A stretch of DNA of 64,000 nucleotides from Puteibacter caeruleilacunae. Its GTDB lineage: Bacteria > Bacteroidota > Bacteroidia > Bacteroidales > Prolixibacteraceae. This document shows, piece after piece, positions 1 to 9,316 of this stretch (positions are counted from its first letter, which is position 1; every line of letters begins with the position of its first letter). The stretch spans positions 282,939 to 346,938 of the forward strand of contig SJCO01000007.1 of the NCBI GenBank assembly GCA_005217565.1. The letters are read 5' to 3'. The translations under genes were made by a program, and so were the position numbers. The notes beneath the pieces were generated by a model. The model searched no databases. It saw only the letters and a list, made by a program, of their open reading frames with translations, and was not told the origin of the DNA.

Positions 1-676
1 CTCTTCCGATAATGGATTGGAAATCACGCACCATCATTGGAAATGGATGAGGTCCCACAACAGAACCAATTGCATATAGTTGAGTTACAGGATCTGCTAA
101 ATAAGCCTCAAAAGCAGCATCCACAGCCTCCTTAAGCGTTTTCAAGCCGTGACCAACAGGAACTACCTTGGCTCCAAGAATTTGCATTCTTACTACATTA
201 GGATATTCCTTAGCAATATCAACTTCTCCCATGTAAATATCACATTCCAATCCAACTAAAGCAGCAGCTGTAGCAAGAGCTACTCCATGCTGACCTGCAC
301 CGGTCTCAGCAATAATTTTTTTCTTCCCAAGACGTTTAGCAAGTAGTGCCTCTCCTAAGCAGTGGTTGATTTTATGAGCACCTGTGTGATTTAAGTCTTC
401 TCTTTTCAAATAAATCTGACCTCCTCCAATTGCTTCACTTAATGCCTTACAATGATATACAGGTGAAGGGCGGCCAGTAAAGTGTTTGTTTAATACAGCC
501 AACTCTTCAATAAAAGCAGGATCCTTTCGGATTTCAAGATAAGCCTGTTCAATCTCTTCCATTATTGATTCAAGTGCAGGAGGAATGAATCGTCCACCAT
601 ATTCACCAAAAAATCCATTCTCATCAGGCATGTTTTCAACCGCAAGAGCAGTTAATTTATCTTCTTTAACAGTCAT
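1..676 (-). CDS. trpB: Tryptophan synthase beta chain, N-terminal part (runs off window)
   Basis: Only the first 225 codons lie in the window; the C-terminal half continues past base 1. TrpB is the PLP enzyme that joins indole and serine to make tryptophan in the cytoplasm, working with TrpA. I translated this from the minus strand. It shows the family signature [20 protein letters not shown] with the PLP-binding lysine after HTGAH, then AETGAGQHG and SVVGPHPFP. The ATG at 676 fits because the protein begins MTVKEDK just before the conserved GEYGGRF segment. In Bacteroidota trpB is commonly the first gene of the trp operon, which fits the Trp-rich leader and terminator directly upstream. The call is secure for the family. 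Confidence 0.95.
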   Translation of the reverse strand, partial: MTVKEDKLTALAVENMPDENGFFGEYGGRFIPPALESIMEEIEQAYLEIRKDPAFIEELAVLNKHFTGRPSPVYHCKALSEAIGGGQIYLKREDLNHTGAHKINHCLGEALLAKRLGKKKIIAETGAGQHGVALATAAALVGLECDIYMGEVDIAKEYPNVVRMQILGAKVVPVGHGLKTLKEAVDAAFEAYLADPVTQLYAIGSVVGPHPFPMMVRDFQSIIGR

Positions 677-716
677 CTTTATATTTATTTATGTTTTCGG
701 TTACTAAATTGTTTCT

Positions 717-751
717 AAAAAAAAAGCCGAAGAAAATTAATCCTTCGGCTT
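717..751 (-). terminator. Intrinsic terminator of the trp attenuator
   Basis: On the minus strand a 9-bp perfect stem (AAGCCGAAG / CTTCGGCTT; arms 743-751 and 724-732, loop 733-742) is followed by nine U residues (717-725). It sits between the Trp-rich leader ORF and the trpB start 41 bases further on, so it can only act on transcription entering trpB. This is the layout of an attenuator. Confidence 0.88.
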
Positions 752-792
752 ACAATATCTTGTACGACAACTCAGTCCAGATTAATTTTCTT
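730..792 (-). promoter_or_regulatory. Antiterminator pairing of the trp attenuator
   Basis: The 13-nt segment 780-792 (overlapping the leader stop codon at 782-784) is perfectly complementary to 730-742, which is the loop plus the first three bases of the 3' arm of the terminator. The two structures therefore compete. A ribosome stalled on the Trp codons at 812-820 would leave 780-792 free to form the antiterminator. A ribosome that reaches the stop codon would cover it and let the terminator form. The pairing is read from the sequence; the mechanism is inferred from classical trp attenuation. Confidence 0.75.
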
Positions 793-865
793 TTATCCGA
801 ATAAAGCTACGCCACCACCAATTGTGTCGTCTTACTGAACTGATATGTACTATTAAATTCGTCAT
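782..865 (-). CDS. trpL: trp operon leader peptide (27 aa, three consecutive Trp)
   Basis: A 27-codon ORF beginning MTNLIVHISSVRR and continuing HNWWWRSFIRIKEN to a TAA. Three adjacent TGG codons (812-820) sit eight codons before the last sense codons, just upstream of the antiterminator strand and the terminator. The ATG lies a few bases after a TATATTTG -7 promoter element, so the message is nearly leaderless. Such a run of Trp codons is very unlikely by chance ahead of trpB. The role is to sense charged tRNA-Trp through ribosome position. Too short for routine gene calling. Confidence 0.88.
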   Translation of the reverse strand: MTNLIVHISSVRRHNWWWRSFIRIKEN

Positions 866-872
866 TGCGCTG

Positions 873-880
873 CAAATATA
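873..880 (-). promoter_or_regulatory. -7 promoter element of the trp leader
   Basis: Minus strand TATATTTG matches the Bacteroidota -7 consensus TAnnTTTG and ends seven bases before the leader ATG. No convincing TTTG -33 element is seen at the usual distance. Confidence 0.55.
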
Positions 881-920
881 ATTAAAAATTGATATCTAAT
901 GCTCGAAAAAACTTAAAATT

Positions 921-2225
921 CTAATTTAGTGCTAAAATTTCATGATGATTAGCATATTCAAATAAGTTCCTTTCAGGCCATTGCTTTATTCTTGAATTAA
1001 TTTTTTGCATTAAATAATTAATCTCCTTTGGGAATTTTGATCCTTTCCAACTACTTGTATTAATCAAAACAACCCAAATTGTTCCATCAGGCATACGTTT
1101 TGACATAGCTGATGTACCAGCCATACTTCCAGTACGCCACCAATAACCATTATTCGTCGTTGCCATCCATCCATATGGCCCCCAACCTTCTCTAGGATCA
1201 ACCATTTCCTTGATTAAATCCCCTGGCAATACATCCTTTACTGATTCGAAACCATCAACAGCAACCAACAATTTACTAAGTTCAACAGAAGATCCGATCC
1301 AACCTCCAGCAGCCCCTAATAACTCAATATTGTTTCCTCCATATGATTTTGCAACATACTCACCGCTTCCATAGGATGAAAGTACCATAGGAGAACCTTT
1401 CTGTTCATAATATTTCACCTCATTTTCTCGCCTATCATCTAACAGACTTTTTCCAAGATGCATATCATAAATACCTAATGGATATAGAATTTTGAAGTTC
1501 ACATATTCTTCATATGGCATTTCAGATACTTTCTCAATAACTTTTCCAAGAATAACATATCCCATGTTAGAATATGACTTACGTGTTCCTGGAGTAAAAT
1601 GAAGGCGTCGTGAAACAACAAACTTTAAATACGTATCGGGAGTTGCAGGATTTTCATCTCCTACTTTACGAGCAATATCAAGAGGATGAAATGCTGGATC
1701 ACCATAACGTTGGCTCCAGCCACCAGAATGACTTAAAAGATGTCGTATTTTAATTTTACCTATACGTTTATCCTTATAACTCAAATATTCTGGCTCATTA
1801 AAAATTCCAGCTTCACCAAACACATAACTATCAAGAGATAGCTTGTTTTCATCTACAAGCTTCATAATGGCAATAGCAGTGATTAATTTAGAAACGCTCG
1901 CCATTCGAAAGAGGTGAGCTGGCGTAACAGGTAAATTGGTTTCTGCATCAGCTAATCCATAACCTTTTGCAAAAACCAATTTGCCATCTTTAACAACAGA
2001 CATCGATAAACCTTTGAGTTCCCATCGGCGCAAAAATCGATTCGCTGCTCCATCTATATAATCTGAATATTGGAAATCTGATAAATGATTTTCTAATTCT
2101 TGATTAATTGATTTTTTATCAATAGGACGGATACGTCGCGGATATAAGTTTTTCTCCGGAAAAACAAGATGTATCCCGTTGAAAAACAATATAATAAACA
2201 ATACTATTTTAATTCCAATCCTCAA
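921..2225 (-). CDS. Secreted or membrane-anchored serine hydrolase (beta-lactamase/class C family)
   Basis: A 434-residue protein with an N-terminal hydrophobic segment (residues 4-20) that can be a signal peptide or anchor. The class C beta-lactamase/penicillin-binding fold is shown by SVSK (Ser110-Lys113), the YSN triad at 218-220 and an RTG box at 364-366 in place of KTG. Family members are D-aminopeptidases, esterases or PBP-like enzymes acting in the periplasm; the substrate cannot be told. The start is a TTG at 2225: a TAG lies two codons upstream in frame, and no ATG occurs before residue 75, so TTG is the only start that keeps the signal segment. It lies alone downstream of pyrD on the same strand. 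Confidence 0.88.
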   Translation of the reverse strand: MRIGIKIVLFIILFFNGIHLVFPEKNLYPRRIRPIDKKSINQELENHLSDFQYSDYIDGAANRFLRRWELKGLSMSVVKDGKLVFAKGYGLADAETNLPVTPAHLFRMASVSKLITAIAIMKLVDENKLSLDSYVFGEAGIFNEPEYLSYKDKRIGKIKIRHLLSHSGGWSQRYGDPAFHPLDIARKVGDENPATPDTYLKFVVSRRLHFTPGTRKSYSNMGYVILGKVIEKVSEMPYEEYVNFKILYPLGIYDMHLGKSLLDDRRENEVKYYEQKGSPMVLSSYGSGEYVAKSYGGNNIELLGAAGGWIGSSVELSKLLVAVDGFESVKDVLPGDLIKEMVDPREGWGPYGWMATTNNGYWWRTGSMAGTSAMSKRMPDGTIWVVLINTSSWKGSKFPKEINYLMQKINSRIKQWPERNLFEYANHHEILALN

Positions 2226-2269
2226 TTCCTAATGGAGTTTGTTTGTACAAATATAATAAAATCAATTAA

Positions 2270-3181
2270 TTACACTTCTAATGCACCAATTAAATCATTT
2301 ACATCGTCGATGCTATGACGTTTCATGTAATCCTCAATACCTTCAACAACTTTAACAGTTACAGCTGGATCAATGAAATTTGCAGTACCTAATTCAACGG
2401 CAGTTGCTCCTGCAAGCATAAACTCAATAGCATCAGTTGCATTCATTATTCCGCCGATACCGATAACAGGCACTTTTACTGCATTAAATACCTGCCATAC
2501 CATGCGAAGAGCAACAGGTTTTACTGCTGGGCCTGATAGTCCTCCAGTAACAGTTGAAAGAATAGGTTTACGTTTCTCTGCATCCACAGCCATTCCGAGC
2601 AAGGTGTTAATTAGAGAAACACTATCAGCTCCAGCTGCCTCTACTGCCCTTGCTATTTCAGTAACGTCTGTAACATTAGGAGAAAGTTTAACGATTAAGG
2701 TTTTTTTGTAAACCTCACGCACAGCCTTAACAACACTTTCGGCACCTGCACATGATACACCAAAGGCCATTCCTCCCTCTTTAACATTAGGACACGAAAT
2801 ATTTAACTCAATGGCAGGCATATGTTCCAGCTCATTCAGTTTTTCTGCAGCAATAACATAGTCCTCTACAGTAGATCCTGATAAGTTAACAATCATATGA
2901 CTGTTGTACTTTGTTAACTCTGGATATATTGAATCAATAAAGTAATCAACTCCTTTATTTTGAAGACCAACAGCATTAAGCATGCCTGCAGGTGTTTCTG
3001 CCATTCGAGGATAATCATTCCCTTGACGTGGATGTAAGGTAGTTCCCTTAACAATGTAGCCTCCAAGTCTATCTAAATCGATGAAATCTTCAAATTCTTT
3101 ACCATAACCAAATGTCCCAGATGCAGTTAGTACTGGGTTTTTTAGTTGTATCTTGTCAATGTTTACTGCTAACTTTACCAT
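2270..3181 (-). CDS. pyrD: Dihydroorotate dehydrogenase, class 1B catalytic subunit
   Basis: Oxidises dihydroorotate to orotate, the fourth step of pyrimidine synthesis, using FMN. The 303-residue length is usual for Pyr[12 protein letters not shown] carries the catalytic Cys130 typical of class 1 enzymes. GGIGG-like FMN phosphate-binding sequence is present as [15 protein letters not shown] near residue 240, followed by [12 protein letters not shown]. It overlaps the end of pyrK by seven bases, so the two subunits are translationally linked and form the class 1B NAD-linked heterotetramer. Confidence 0.96.
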   Translation of the reverse strand: MVKLAVNIDKIQLKNPVLTASGTFGYGKEFEDFIDLDRLGGYIVKGTTLHPRQGNDYPRMAETPAGMLNAVGLQNKGVDYFIDSIYPELTKYNSHMIVNLSGSTVEDYVIAAEKLNELEHMPAIELNISCPNVKEGGMAFGVSCAGAESVVKAVREVYKKTLIVKLSPNVTDVTEIARAVEAAGADSVSLINTLLGMAVDAEKRKPILSTVTGGLSGPAVKPVALRMVWQVFNAVKVPVIGIGGIMNATDAIEFMLAGATAVELGTANFIDPAVTVKVVEGIEDYMKRHSIDDVNDLIGALEV

Positions 3182-3945
3182 TTTAATTCATTAATGTTAA
3201 ATACAGGACCATCAGTACAAACACACTTATTACCTTCCTGTGTTGGAGTCACACAGCAAAGACAAACACCAAATCCACATCCCATTGTATTTTCCAATGA
3301 AACTTCGCAGAAAATATTATTATCCTTGGCAATTTTACCAATTGCTTCCATCATTGGATTAGGTCCACAAGTATAAATCTTGTCAAATGAACTTATTTCC
3401 TTAAAAATCGAATGATTAGTTACATATCCTTTTTCACCAATACTTCCATCCTCAGTTGTTAGTAATAGGTTACCTACTTTTTCGAACTCATCAAGAACAA
3501 TGTGGTCCTTTTGACTACGAGCTCCCAATAGGATATGAATATTACTTGTCTGCGGGGCAAACTTCTTTGCCATTAACATCATTGGAGCAATTCCTGAACC
3601 TCCACCAATTAATAACACCTTCTCATCCTTCTCTGGAGTAGTAAAACCACTTCCCAGCGGGTAAATAACACTCAATTCTTCTCCTGGTCTAACAGAACAT
3701 AGTTTCCGTGTTCCATCACCTACTTTTTTAATAATTAATGAGAAAGACTTTTCGTCTACATCAACATCATAAAATGAAAATGGTCGACGCAGGAATGTCG
3801 TTTGAGAGTCCTTTACTAAAACATTTGCAAATTGTCCGGGTAAGATATCACTATCAACATCTGGAGCCTGAAATACAATCTTATGACTATCGTCATTTAA
3901 GCATTCATTCTCCAGAATGATTAAGTCTTTAACGCTTTTTTTCAT
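3175..3945 (-). CDS. pyrK: Dihydroorotate dehydrogenase electron-transfer subunit
   Basis: A 256-residue FAD and [2Fe-2S] protein that passes electrons from PyrD to NAD. Seen in order: FAD-binding RRPFSF (residues 53-58), the pyridine-nucleotide motif IGGGSGIAP (113-121), CGPNPMM near 193-199, and a C-terminal cysteine cluster (Cys223, 228, 231 and 243) that matches the C-x4-C-x2-C-x11-C iron-sulphur pattern of PyrK. It overlaps pyrD, which starts inside its last codons. The ATG at 3945 lies 23 bases after a consensus -7 element. Confidence 0.95.
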   Translation of the reverse strand: MKKSVKDLIILENECLNDDSHKIVFQAPDVDSDILPGQFANVLVKDSQTTFLRRPFSFYDVDVDEKSFSLIIKKVGDGTRKLCSVRPGEELSVIYPLGSGFTTPEKDEKVLLIGGGSGIAPMMLMAKKFAPQTSNIHILLGARSQKDHIVLDEFEKVGNLLLTTEDGSIGEKGYVTNHSIFKEISSFDKIYTCGPNPMMEAIGKIAKDNNIFCEVSLENTMGCGFGVCLCCVTPTQEGNKCVCTDGPVFNINELKW

Positions 3946-3959
3946 TACTTGTAAGAGAT

Positions 3960-3975
3960 TTTGCGCGCAAAGATA
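3960..3975 (-). promoter_or_regulatory. pyrK-pyrD promoter overlapping a 12-bp palindrome
   Basis: Minus strand TATCTTTG (3968-3975) fits the -7 consensus TAnnTTTG. Directly overlapping it is the perfect palindrome TTTGCGCGCAAA (3960-3971). This is GC-rich in otherwise AT-rich spacer DNA and sits where a repressor would block transcription start. The function as an operator is inference. Confidence 0.45.
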
Positions 3976-3990
3976 ATTTAAAATTTGATA

Positions 3991-4401
3991 TTATCTGGGC
4001 TTAAATTCCTCAAATGTATTGTCTGTATAGAACACTAATATCTTCTCAATCTCTTTACTGCGGCCATTTTTAGTCATTTTTTCTTGACCGATTTTATCAC
4101 TTGCTGTATCTGTAATAGAATGTTGTTCAGCAACTTTTACTGGTTGCCTATTCTCTTGTGGAGTGAATAAATCTGTCGGTTCTGATCCTTGCTCCATATA
4201 CATAGGTTCCTCTCCTAACATTAACCATCTAGAATTTAGTTGAGGGAACCTAGCAAGGATCTTCTGAATGAAAATAAAACTTGGCTTGTTTCTTCCGCTT
4301 AAAACATGTGATACACTTGGACGCTGTACATCTATGTAATCTGCAAACTCAGCTGCGGTTAACTTTTCTTTATCTAATAAGATTTTTATACGCTCTTCCA
4401 T
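3991..4401 (-). CDS. XRE-family helix-turn-helix regulator
   Basis: A 136-residue protein. Residues 1-65 form a Cro/C1-type domain: LTAAEFADYIDVQRPSVSHV is the helix-turn-helix, followed by LSGRNKPS and a WLMLGEEPMY segment often seen in Bacteroidota members. Residues 70-136 are polar and low in predicted structure. It is 45 bases upstream of pyrK on the same strand, but pyrK has its own promoter, so a link to pyrimidine genes is uncertain. Its own promoter lies inside a palindrome, suggesting autoregulation. Confidence 0.85.
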   Translation of the reverse strand: MEERIKILLDKEKLTAAEFADYIDVQRPSVSHVLSGRNKPSFIFIQKILARFPQLNSRWLMLGEEPMYMEQGSEPTDLFTPQENRQPVKVAEQHSITDTASDKIGQEKMTKNGRSKEIEKILVFYTDNTFEEFKPR

Positions 4402-4424
4402 AACATAAGTAATTTGGTTTCTAT

Positions 4425-4459
4425 ATTACAAAAGTAATGCAATTTACAATTTAGCCAAA
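4425..4459 (-). promoter_or_regulatory. Promoter of the XRE gene with palindromic operator over the -7 box
   Basis: Minus strand TTTG (4456-4459), 19-bp spacer, then TACTTTTG (4429-4436): a full Bacteroidota sigma-ABfr promoter. The -7 box lies inside the palindrome ATTAC-AAAA-GTAAT (4425-4438). The start codon follows about 20 bases after the likely transcription start. An XRE protein binding this site would repress its own gene; that is inference. Confidence 0.6.
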
Positions 4460-5085
4460 TCTAACATCGCTCTTTTGTTACTAGTGATTACACTTCCTAA
4501 CTTTACATCTATTTACACTTGTATTTTATTCTAAATTACAAACATCTCTAAAAATTACCTATTGTTATTCCGTTTTAACAAAAACAATTTTGGCCTAAAA
4601 TAGCTAGATTGACTTGAGTTAAATCAGGAAATTTACCCGGAAATGATCAATAAATCAACTCACCTAATGCTTTCATTCAGCTAATCATCATAAGTGTCTG
4701 ATATTTAAGCTGTATCAAAAATAGATCCACCTACTAAATTACAAATGAAAATCAAAGAGACTTCATACTTATACTATTGCTAAACTTTTACTTTACACAC
4801 AGATACGTAACTATCTGTTATACTGAACTTATAGCCGACACTATCAAGCTATGATAGCTCTGATTACATCATTATGTAGACTATTTTCATATGTGCACAA
4901 CAAGGCGAAAAAAGAAGACACAAAAATTGATACTAGCATATATTAACAATATTAGTTGTTTCATAATTGTATATCTATGCGTTACACATGTATATAATCA
5001 TACAATTGACTCCTTCTCTTCTGTTAGTTTTTGTAATCAGATATGTTATTAAACAATTTCTTTCTATACAATTCTTGATGTAGAT
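4460..5085. other. AT-rich intergenic region without a recognisable gene
   Basis: About 630 bases of AT-rich DNA between divergently transcribed genes. Apart from the XRE promoter at its left end I see no ORF with coding character, RNA gene or strong repeat. The TTAC/GTAA half-sites of the XRE palindrome recur loosely nearby (around 4480-4545), which may be extra operator half-sites. Confidence 0.4.
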
Positions 5086-6315
5086 ATGTGTATTTTTAGG
5101 AATAAATGTGATTTACAAATGAGAGGAATACCTTTTGAAATATTTATATTGATCTTAGTCGCCCTACTTTTTATAGAATCTTTATTTTATAAAAGACTAA
5201 GATCTAATCAGTATCAAATCCAGCCAATAGTTCGCTATATAATTTTGGGTATTACTATTTGCACTTATTTTGTATTCATAGTTATGTATTTCAATCCCGA
5301 TCGGATTAAACATGTACAAGATTACAGATCCTATCTCACCTTTAATACTCTCTTTACTTGTTACCTAGCTTTAAAATTACCACTGATGATTTTTTATCTC
5401 TGTTCTCCTGCTAAATTAACATGTAATAGCTCTAGGTCCATATTACTAGCAATTTACAGTGTTACCATTCTTCTCTCTATTTGTCTCGGTGCTTTTATAG
5501 GATCACGAAAAATTCATACAGAATATGTTACTGTAGTAACCAAAGAGTTGCCTAAAGGTATTGATAGCTTAAGAATCGCCCAAATCTCAGATTTACATGC
5601 AGGAAATTTCTATTTTACCGACAAGTACGGACTTAATTTAGCAACTAAGATAAATAACGAAAAGCCTGATATAATTGTATTTACAGGTGATCTAATTAAT
5701 AATTTTGCCCATGAATACAGCAGTTTTATTAATGTATTCGACTCAATGTACGCACCTCTTGGTAAATATGCGATTCTCGGGAACCATGACTATGGTGATT
5801 ATTCTATATGGAAGGATTCAACTCTTAAGCAAAGTAATTTTGATAAGACAATTTCCTTCTATCGAAAAACAAATTTTACAATACTAAGAAATGAGACTAT
5901 TCAACTCAAAATAAATAAATGCAAACTAAATATTATAGGTGTTGAAAATTGGGGAAATCCTCCCTTTCATAAATATGGAGATCTAAGAAAGTCACTATGT
6001 AATGTCCCATCATCCGACTACCAAATCCTATTAACACATGATCCTGGACACTGGGCTAAAGAGGTTTTGCGAAAAGAAGATATCAATCTAACATTATCGG
6101 GACATACTCATGGAAGTCAAATAGGGATCGTCATTGCAGGTATTAAATTTAGTCCATATGCATTACTAAATCCTTATTGGGGAGGCTTGTATAAGCAAAA
6201 TAACCAATGGATTTCAACTAATATAGGATTAGGAAATGTTGGTATAGCATCACGTATTAACATGCCTCCTACATTAACGATTATTACACTAAAGCGAATC
6301 GAAGTTAATCAATAG
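5086..6315 (+). CDS. Membrane-anchored metallophosphoesterase (YkuE/YaeI-like)
   Basis: A 409-residue protein with about four hydrophobic segments in the first 150 residues, then a calcineurin-like phosphoesterase domain. The metal-binding motifs are in order: ISDLH, GDLINN, GNHDYG, THDP and SGHTHGSQIG. Family members hydrolyse phosphoesters, in some cases lipid headgroup linkages, at the cytoplasmic membrane. An alternative ATG at 5119 (MRGIPFEIF) directly precedes the first membrane segment and may be the true start, since the first eleven residues are polar. The 3' end overlaps the end of the convergent gene by 27 bases. Confidence 0.88.
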   Translation: MCIFRNKCDLQMRGIPFEIFILILVALLFIESLFYKRLRSNQYQIQPIVRYIILGITICTYFVFIVMYFNPDRIKHVQDYRSYLTFNTLFTCYLALKLPLMIFYLCSPAKLTCNSSRSILLAIYSVTILLSICLGAFIGSRKIHTEYVTVVTKELPKGIDSLRIAQISDLHAGNFYFTDKYGLNLATKINNEKPDIIVFTGDLINNFAHEYSSFINVFDSMYAPLGKYAILGNHDYGDYSIWKDSTLKQSNFDKTISFYRKTNFTILRNETIQLKINKCKLNIIGVENWGNPPFHKYGDLRKSLCNVPSSDYQILLTHDPGHWAKEVLRKEDINLTLSGHTHGSQIGIVIAGIKFSPYALLNPYWGGLYKQNNQWISTNIGLGNVGIASRINMPPTLTIITLKRIEVNQ

Positions 6316-9177
6316 CATGAAACCTACCTTTAGGTCTTCTTCCTCAGGCGAATATGCAAATCGGACTCCTAAATCTATTGGTGCAGCAAAGCCAAATAAA
6401 TGCATATCAGTACTGATTTCGGCACCGTAACTCTTTAAACTTCCTTCCACATAAAAAGGATTACTATTTACATCAACAAGGTTAGCTTCCATATATGAAT
6501 AATCGAAAAACAATGAAGTTTTAAACCTTTTAAAATATGCTAGTTTTCCAATATTCCAATCAGGATAAGCAATTGGCAACTTGTAATCAGCTCCCAAAGT
6601 ATACATGAAGTCATTATATCTGTCTGATAATCCTCTAGGAAAACGAATTACATCATCCAAAGCTCCCTGTGCCTGCTCTTTTTCCTGTATACCTCCATAG
6701 AGCTTTATTCCATGAGTTTTAGCTAACCCAGGGACATACAGCACTGTTTGAGCTCCCCAAATATCACCATATTGTAAGTCACCAAAAGGCGTATGCTTAT
6801 AAGTAAAATCAAATATTTGCCCCCAATTAGGGTACATATCTTTATAGGCCTTAAACTGACTATTTTGGAAATATAATCGATATTTTAGAATATTAACATC
6901 TCCGCCAAGAGGTTTAAATATAGCATTTTGATAATCGAAGTTAACTCTTTCTATTCCAACTTGCGGCATTATAAATTGATTCCAGCTATGTCTTGCAAAA
7001 GATAATGGAAGAGTAACATCAAACTTTATATTTGTTTCATCCCAGATAAGTTTCTTATAAGTATCGGTCTTAACAATATTTCCTTGATTATCACGATAGT
7101 TTACAGTGAAAGGACCTTCAACTCCTCCTTCACCTTTCTCTAGTTCAAGACTAAATTGAGGATACCATCCTTTATAAACCACCTTGCCATAATACTTACC
7201 AGTGTTTACTCCGGTATCATAGCGATAGCCTAATATAACATCTGTGTTACTAAGCTTATTTTGAGATAGAAATGCAATTCCAGGCTCAATCCCCATGTCA
7301 TCGACATCGATAAATACAGGTGCCCAACTATGGAAATATAATGAATTTCCAAATTTAGAATAAGATTGCGTGCCCACAGGTTTATCTTTTACACGAGAAA
7401 AATCTAATGGAGCTCCTTCTTGTCGAGATAATTTATCTGCTATTGCATAGTTATACTCAGCATTCTGGGTTACACTTGCTTTTAAATTATCAAGCTTAAG
7501 CTCTGTCAAATAATATCCATCAGAAGAATAAGCACTAATAACCATCTTCTTTCCATCTTTATTTATATTAAAACCTCCTACACCATATTTACTGGTATAT
7601 ATCTTGGTAAGTTCATTATTTTGTCGATTGAGACAATATACATCATTCTTACCATCGTATGTTCCAATAAAATATAGGTTATTATCAACTTGAAGAGGTT
7701 TTGCTATTTCCGTGAACGAGAATGAAGTCAATTGAGTTAAAGATTGATCATTTAAGTTAATCTCAACAATCGCTTTTCCTTTTTCTCCTAAAGCAATAGC
7801 TGTTAACCTATTATCATCAATCCAAGATGGTGTCATTAAAAAGAGATTCTCTTTAGTATTAAACTCATTAATAATCTCATGAGTAATAGGATCTACTATT
7901 AAAATTCTGAAAATATTACGTTCATCTACTTCTACTACACACAATTGCTTAAGGTTTGGGGATAATTGAGGAGCATAAACTTTCCGATTAAGTTTAATTT
8001 GCTGCAACTGCTTGTTGTCGATGTTATATACATTAATAACTGATCGATCTCGGTGAGTCCATCTTGCATCAGGTCGACGTTCACTCCAGACAATGAAGTT
8101 ATCACGAGAGGAAACAGATTCTTTAAATACAATACCTGGTTTTAGTATTCCTATTTCTATGTTCTTTGTCTTATCAATCATGACAAACTCATCTAATGCA
8201 TCCAACGAACTTCTTTGAGCAAGAACTATATTGTCATCAATATACGCTGGATATCGAAAACTTGTATAAACATTTCCTCCTGCAGTAAGCCTCTTAGTGT
8301 TGTTATTTTCGATACCTCTCGTTGCTTCTAATGCTTGCTTCTCCAGGTCGTTATATATTTCTTTATATAAATCAACTTTCCTTTTTCCGGTCTTTTTCTT
8401 CAATGCTCGATCAAATCCCCATAAGTCAAAAGGTTTATTGCCAACATGATTCAGAACATCAGCCCATACGTCCTTCCCATATTTTGCACGAGTACCAGCA
8501 ACCATGTTATATCCCATTTTGTAATGATCTGGAACAAAATCCTTATATGATCCCAAATATGCTTTATAGTAACTGTACAATCCTTTTTCAGCTAATTGTG
8601 CATTAGTTTCCATTAGAAATTTAGGTAATCTTCCACGACCACTATTAGTTAAGGCGGTTTCGGTAGCAACTGCATCACCCTCTAGAAACCAAAAAGGAAC
8701 ATAGGCTCCAATAGTTAGAGCGGCAGCATGTTGCCCTAATAACGCTTTTAATATTCCCGGTAATTCCTGATTTATTTTATCGATCTGAACGACATGTCTA
8801 AACTCGTGAATAGCCAATTGCTCCAACCAGTCCTGAGCATATATTCCCTGATGAGGCGTTGTAAACAATTCCATTCTTTTGGGAGCCCATGCAACTAGAC
8901 CATTAGATCTTACCGTTTGATTATGAAGAATAACAGAAATTTTTCCTGGCTCATGTTCTAATGTCTCTCCTGCTCGCAGATAAACTTCTCGAAGAACATT
9001 TGCTAAATACTTTGCTTTCTGTTCAAACTTGTTAGGATAGATTATTTGAAAATTTAATGTGTTGATTTGCTTCCATTTAACAGACGCTGGATCCTGCCCA
9101 GTCTCATAATACTGTGCTGAAACTGAGTATACTATCGAAAACAATAAACCAACTAGAATTCCAATCCCCCTATTCAT
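6289..9177 (-). CDS. Large secreted metallopeptidase-like protein with propeller and outer-membrane-barrel-like C-terminus
   Basis: A 962-residue protein with a signal peptide ending near residue 21 (SVSAQ). Residues 30-270 resemble a zincin: IHEFRHVVQ gives the HExxH motif (His124, Glu125, His128) and FLEGDA supplies a likely third ligand, Glu166. Residues about 290-590 carry WD40/TolB-like repeats (for example SPNLKQLCVVEVDE). Residues 600-962 alternate short strands and end KVGFMLLINFDSL, which looks like an outer-membrane beta-barrel. Such proteins are common and uncharacterised in Bacteroidota. Peptidase activity is inferred from the motif only. Confidence 0.75.
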   Translation of the reverse strand: MNRGIGILVGLLFSIVYSVSAQYYETGQDPASVKWKQINTLNFQIIYPNKFEQKAKYLANVLREVYLRAGETLEHEPGKISVILHNQTVRSNGLVAWAPKRMELFTTPHQGIYAQDWLEQLAIHEFRHVVQIDKINQELPGILKALLGQHAAALTIGAYVPFWFLEGDAVATETALTNSGRGRLPKFLMETNAQLAEKGLYSYYKAYLGSYKDFVPDHYKMGYNMVAGTRAKYGKDVWADVLNHVGNKPFDLWGFDRALKKKTGKRKVDLYKEIYNDLEKQALEATRGIENNNTKRLTAGGNVYTSFRYPAYIDDNIVLAQRSSLDALDEFVMIDKTKNIEIGILKPGIVFKESVSSRDNFIVWSERRPDARWTHRDRSVINVYNIDNKQLQQIKLNRKVYAPQLSPNLKQLCVVEVDERNIFRILIVDPITHEIINEFNTKENLFLMTPSWIDDNRLTAIALGEKGKAIVEINLNDQSLTQLTSFSFTEIAKPLQVDNNLYFIGTYDGKNDVYCLNRQNNELTKIYTSKYGVGGFNINKDGKKMVISAYSSDGYYLTELKLDNLKASVTQNAEYNYAIADKLSRQEGAPLDFSRVKDKPVGTQSYSKFGNSLYFHSWAPVFIDVDDMGIEPGIAFLSQNKLSNTDVILGYRYDTGVNTGKYYGKVVYKGWYPQFSLELEKGEGGVEGPFTVNYRDNQGNIVKTDTYKKLIWDETNIKFDVTLPLSFARHSWNQFIMPQVGIERVNFDYQNAIFKPLGGDVNILKYRLYFQNSQFKAYKDMYPNWGQIFDFTYKHTPFGDLQYGDIWGAQTVLYVPGLAKTHGIKLYGGIQEKEQAQGALDDVIRFPRGLSDRYNDFMYTLGADYKLPIAYPDWNIGKLAYFKRFKTSLFFDYSYMEANLVDVNSNPFYVEGSLKSYGAEISTDMHLFGFAAPIDLGVRFAYSPEEEDLKVGFMLLINFDSL

Positions 9178-9316
9178 ACCGTAATTTTGTAATTGCTAAC
9201 ACTAAATATCCTAAAAAAACTTTCATGATCAAAGGGGTAAACGATAATTTACGATATATTTTAACATTTTTTAGCTAAAATTAGCAAAGGATGGCAAACA
9301 TTGATAGCTATTGGAA

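Noticed and set aside
2373..2711. 112-codon plus-strand frame opposite pyrD
   Set aside because: Antisense shadow of a conserved gene with low-complexity translation; no independent support.
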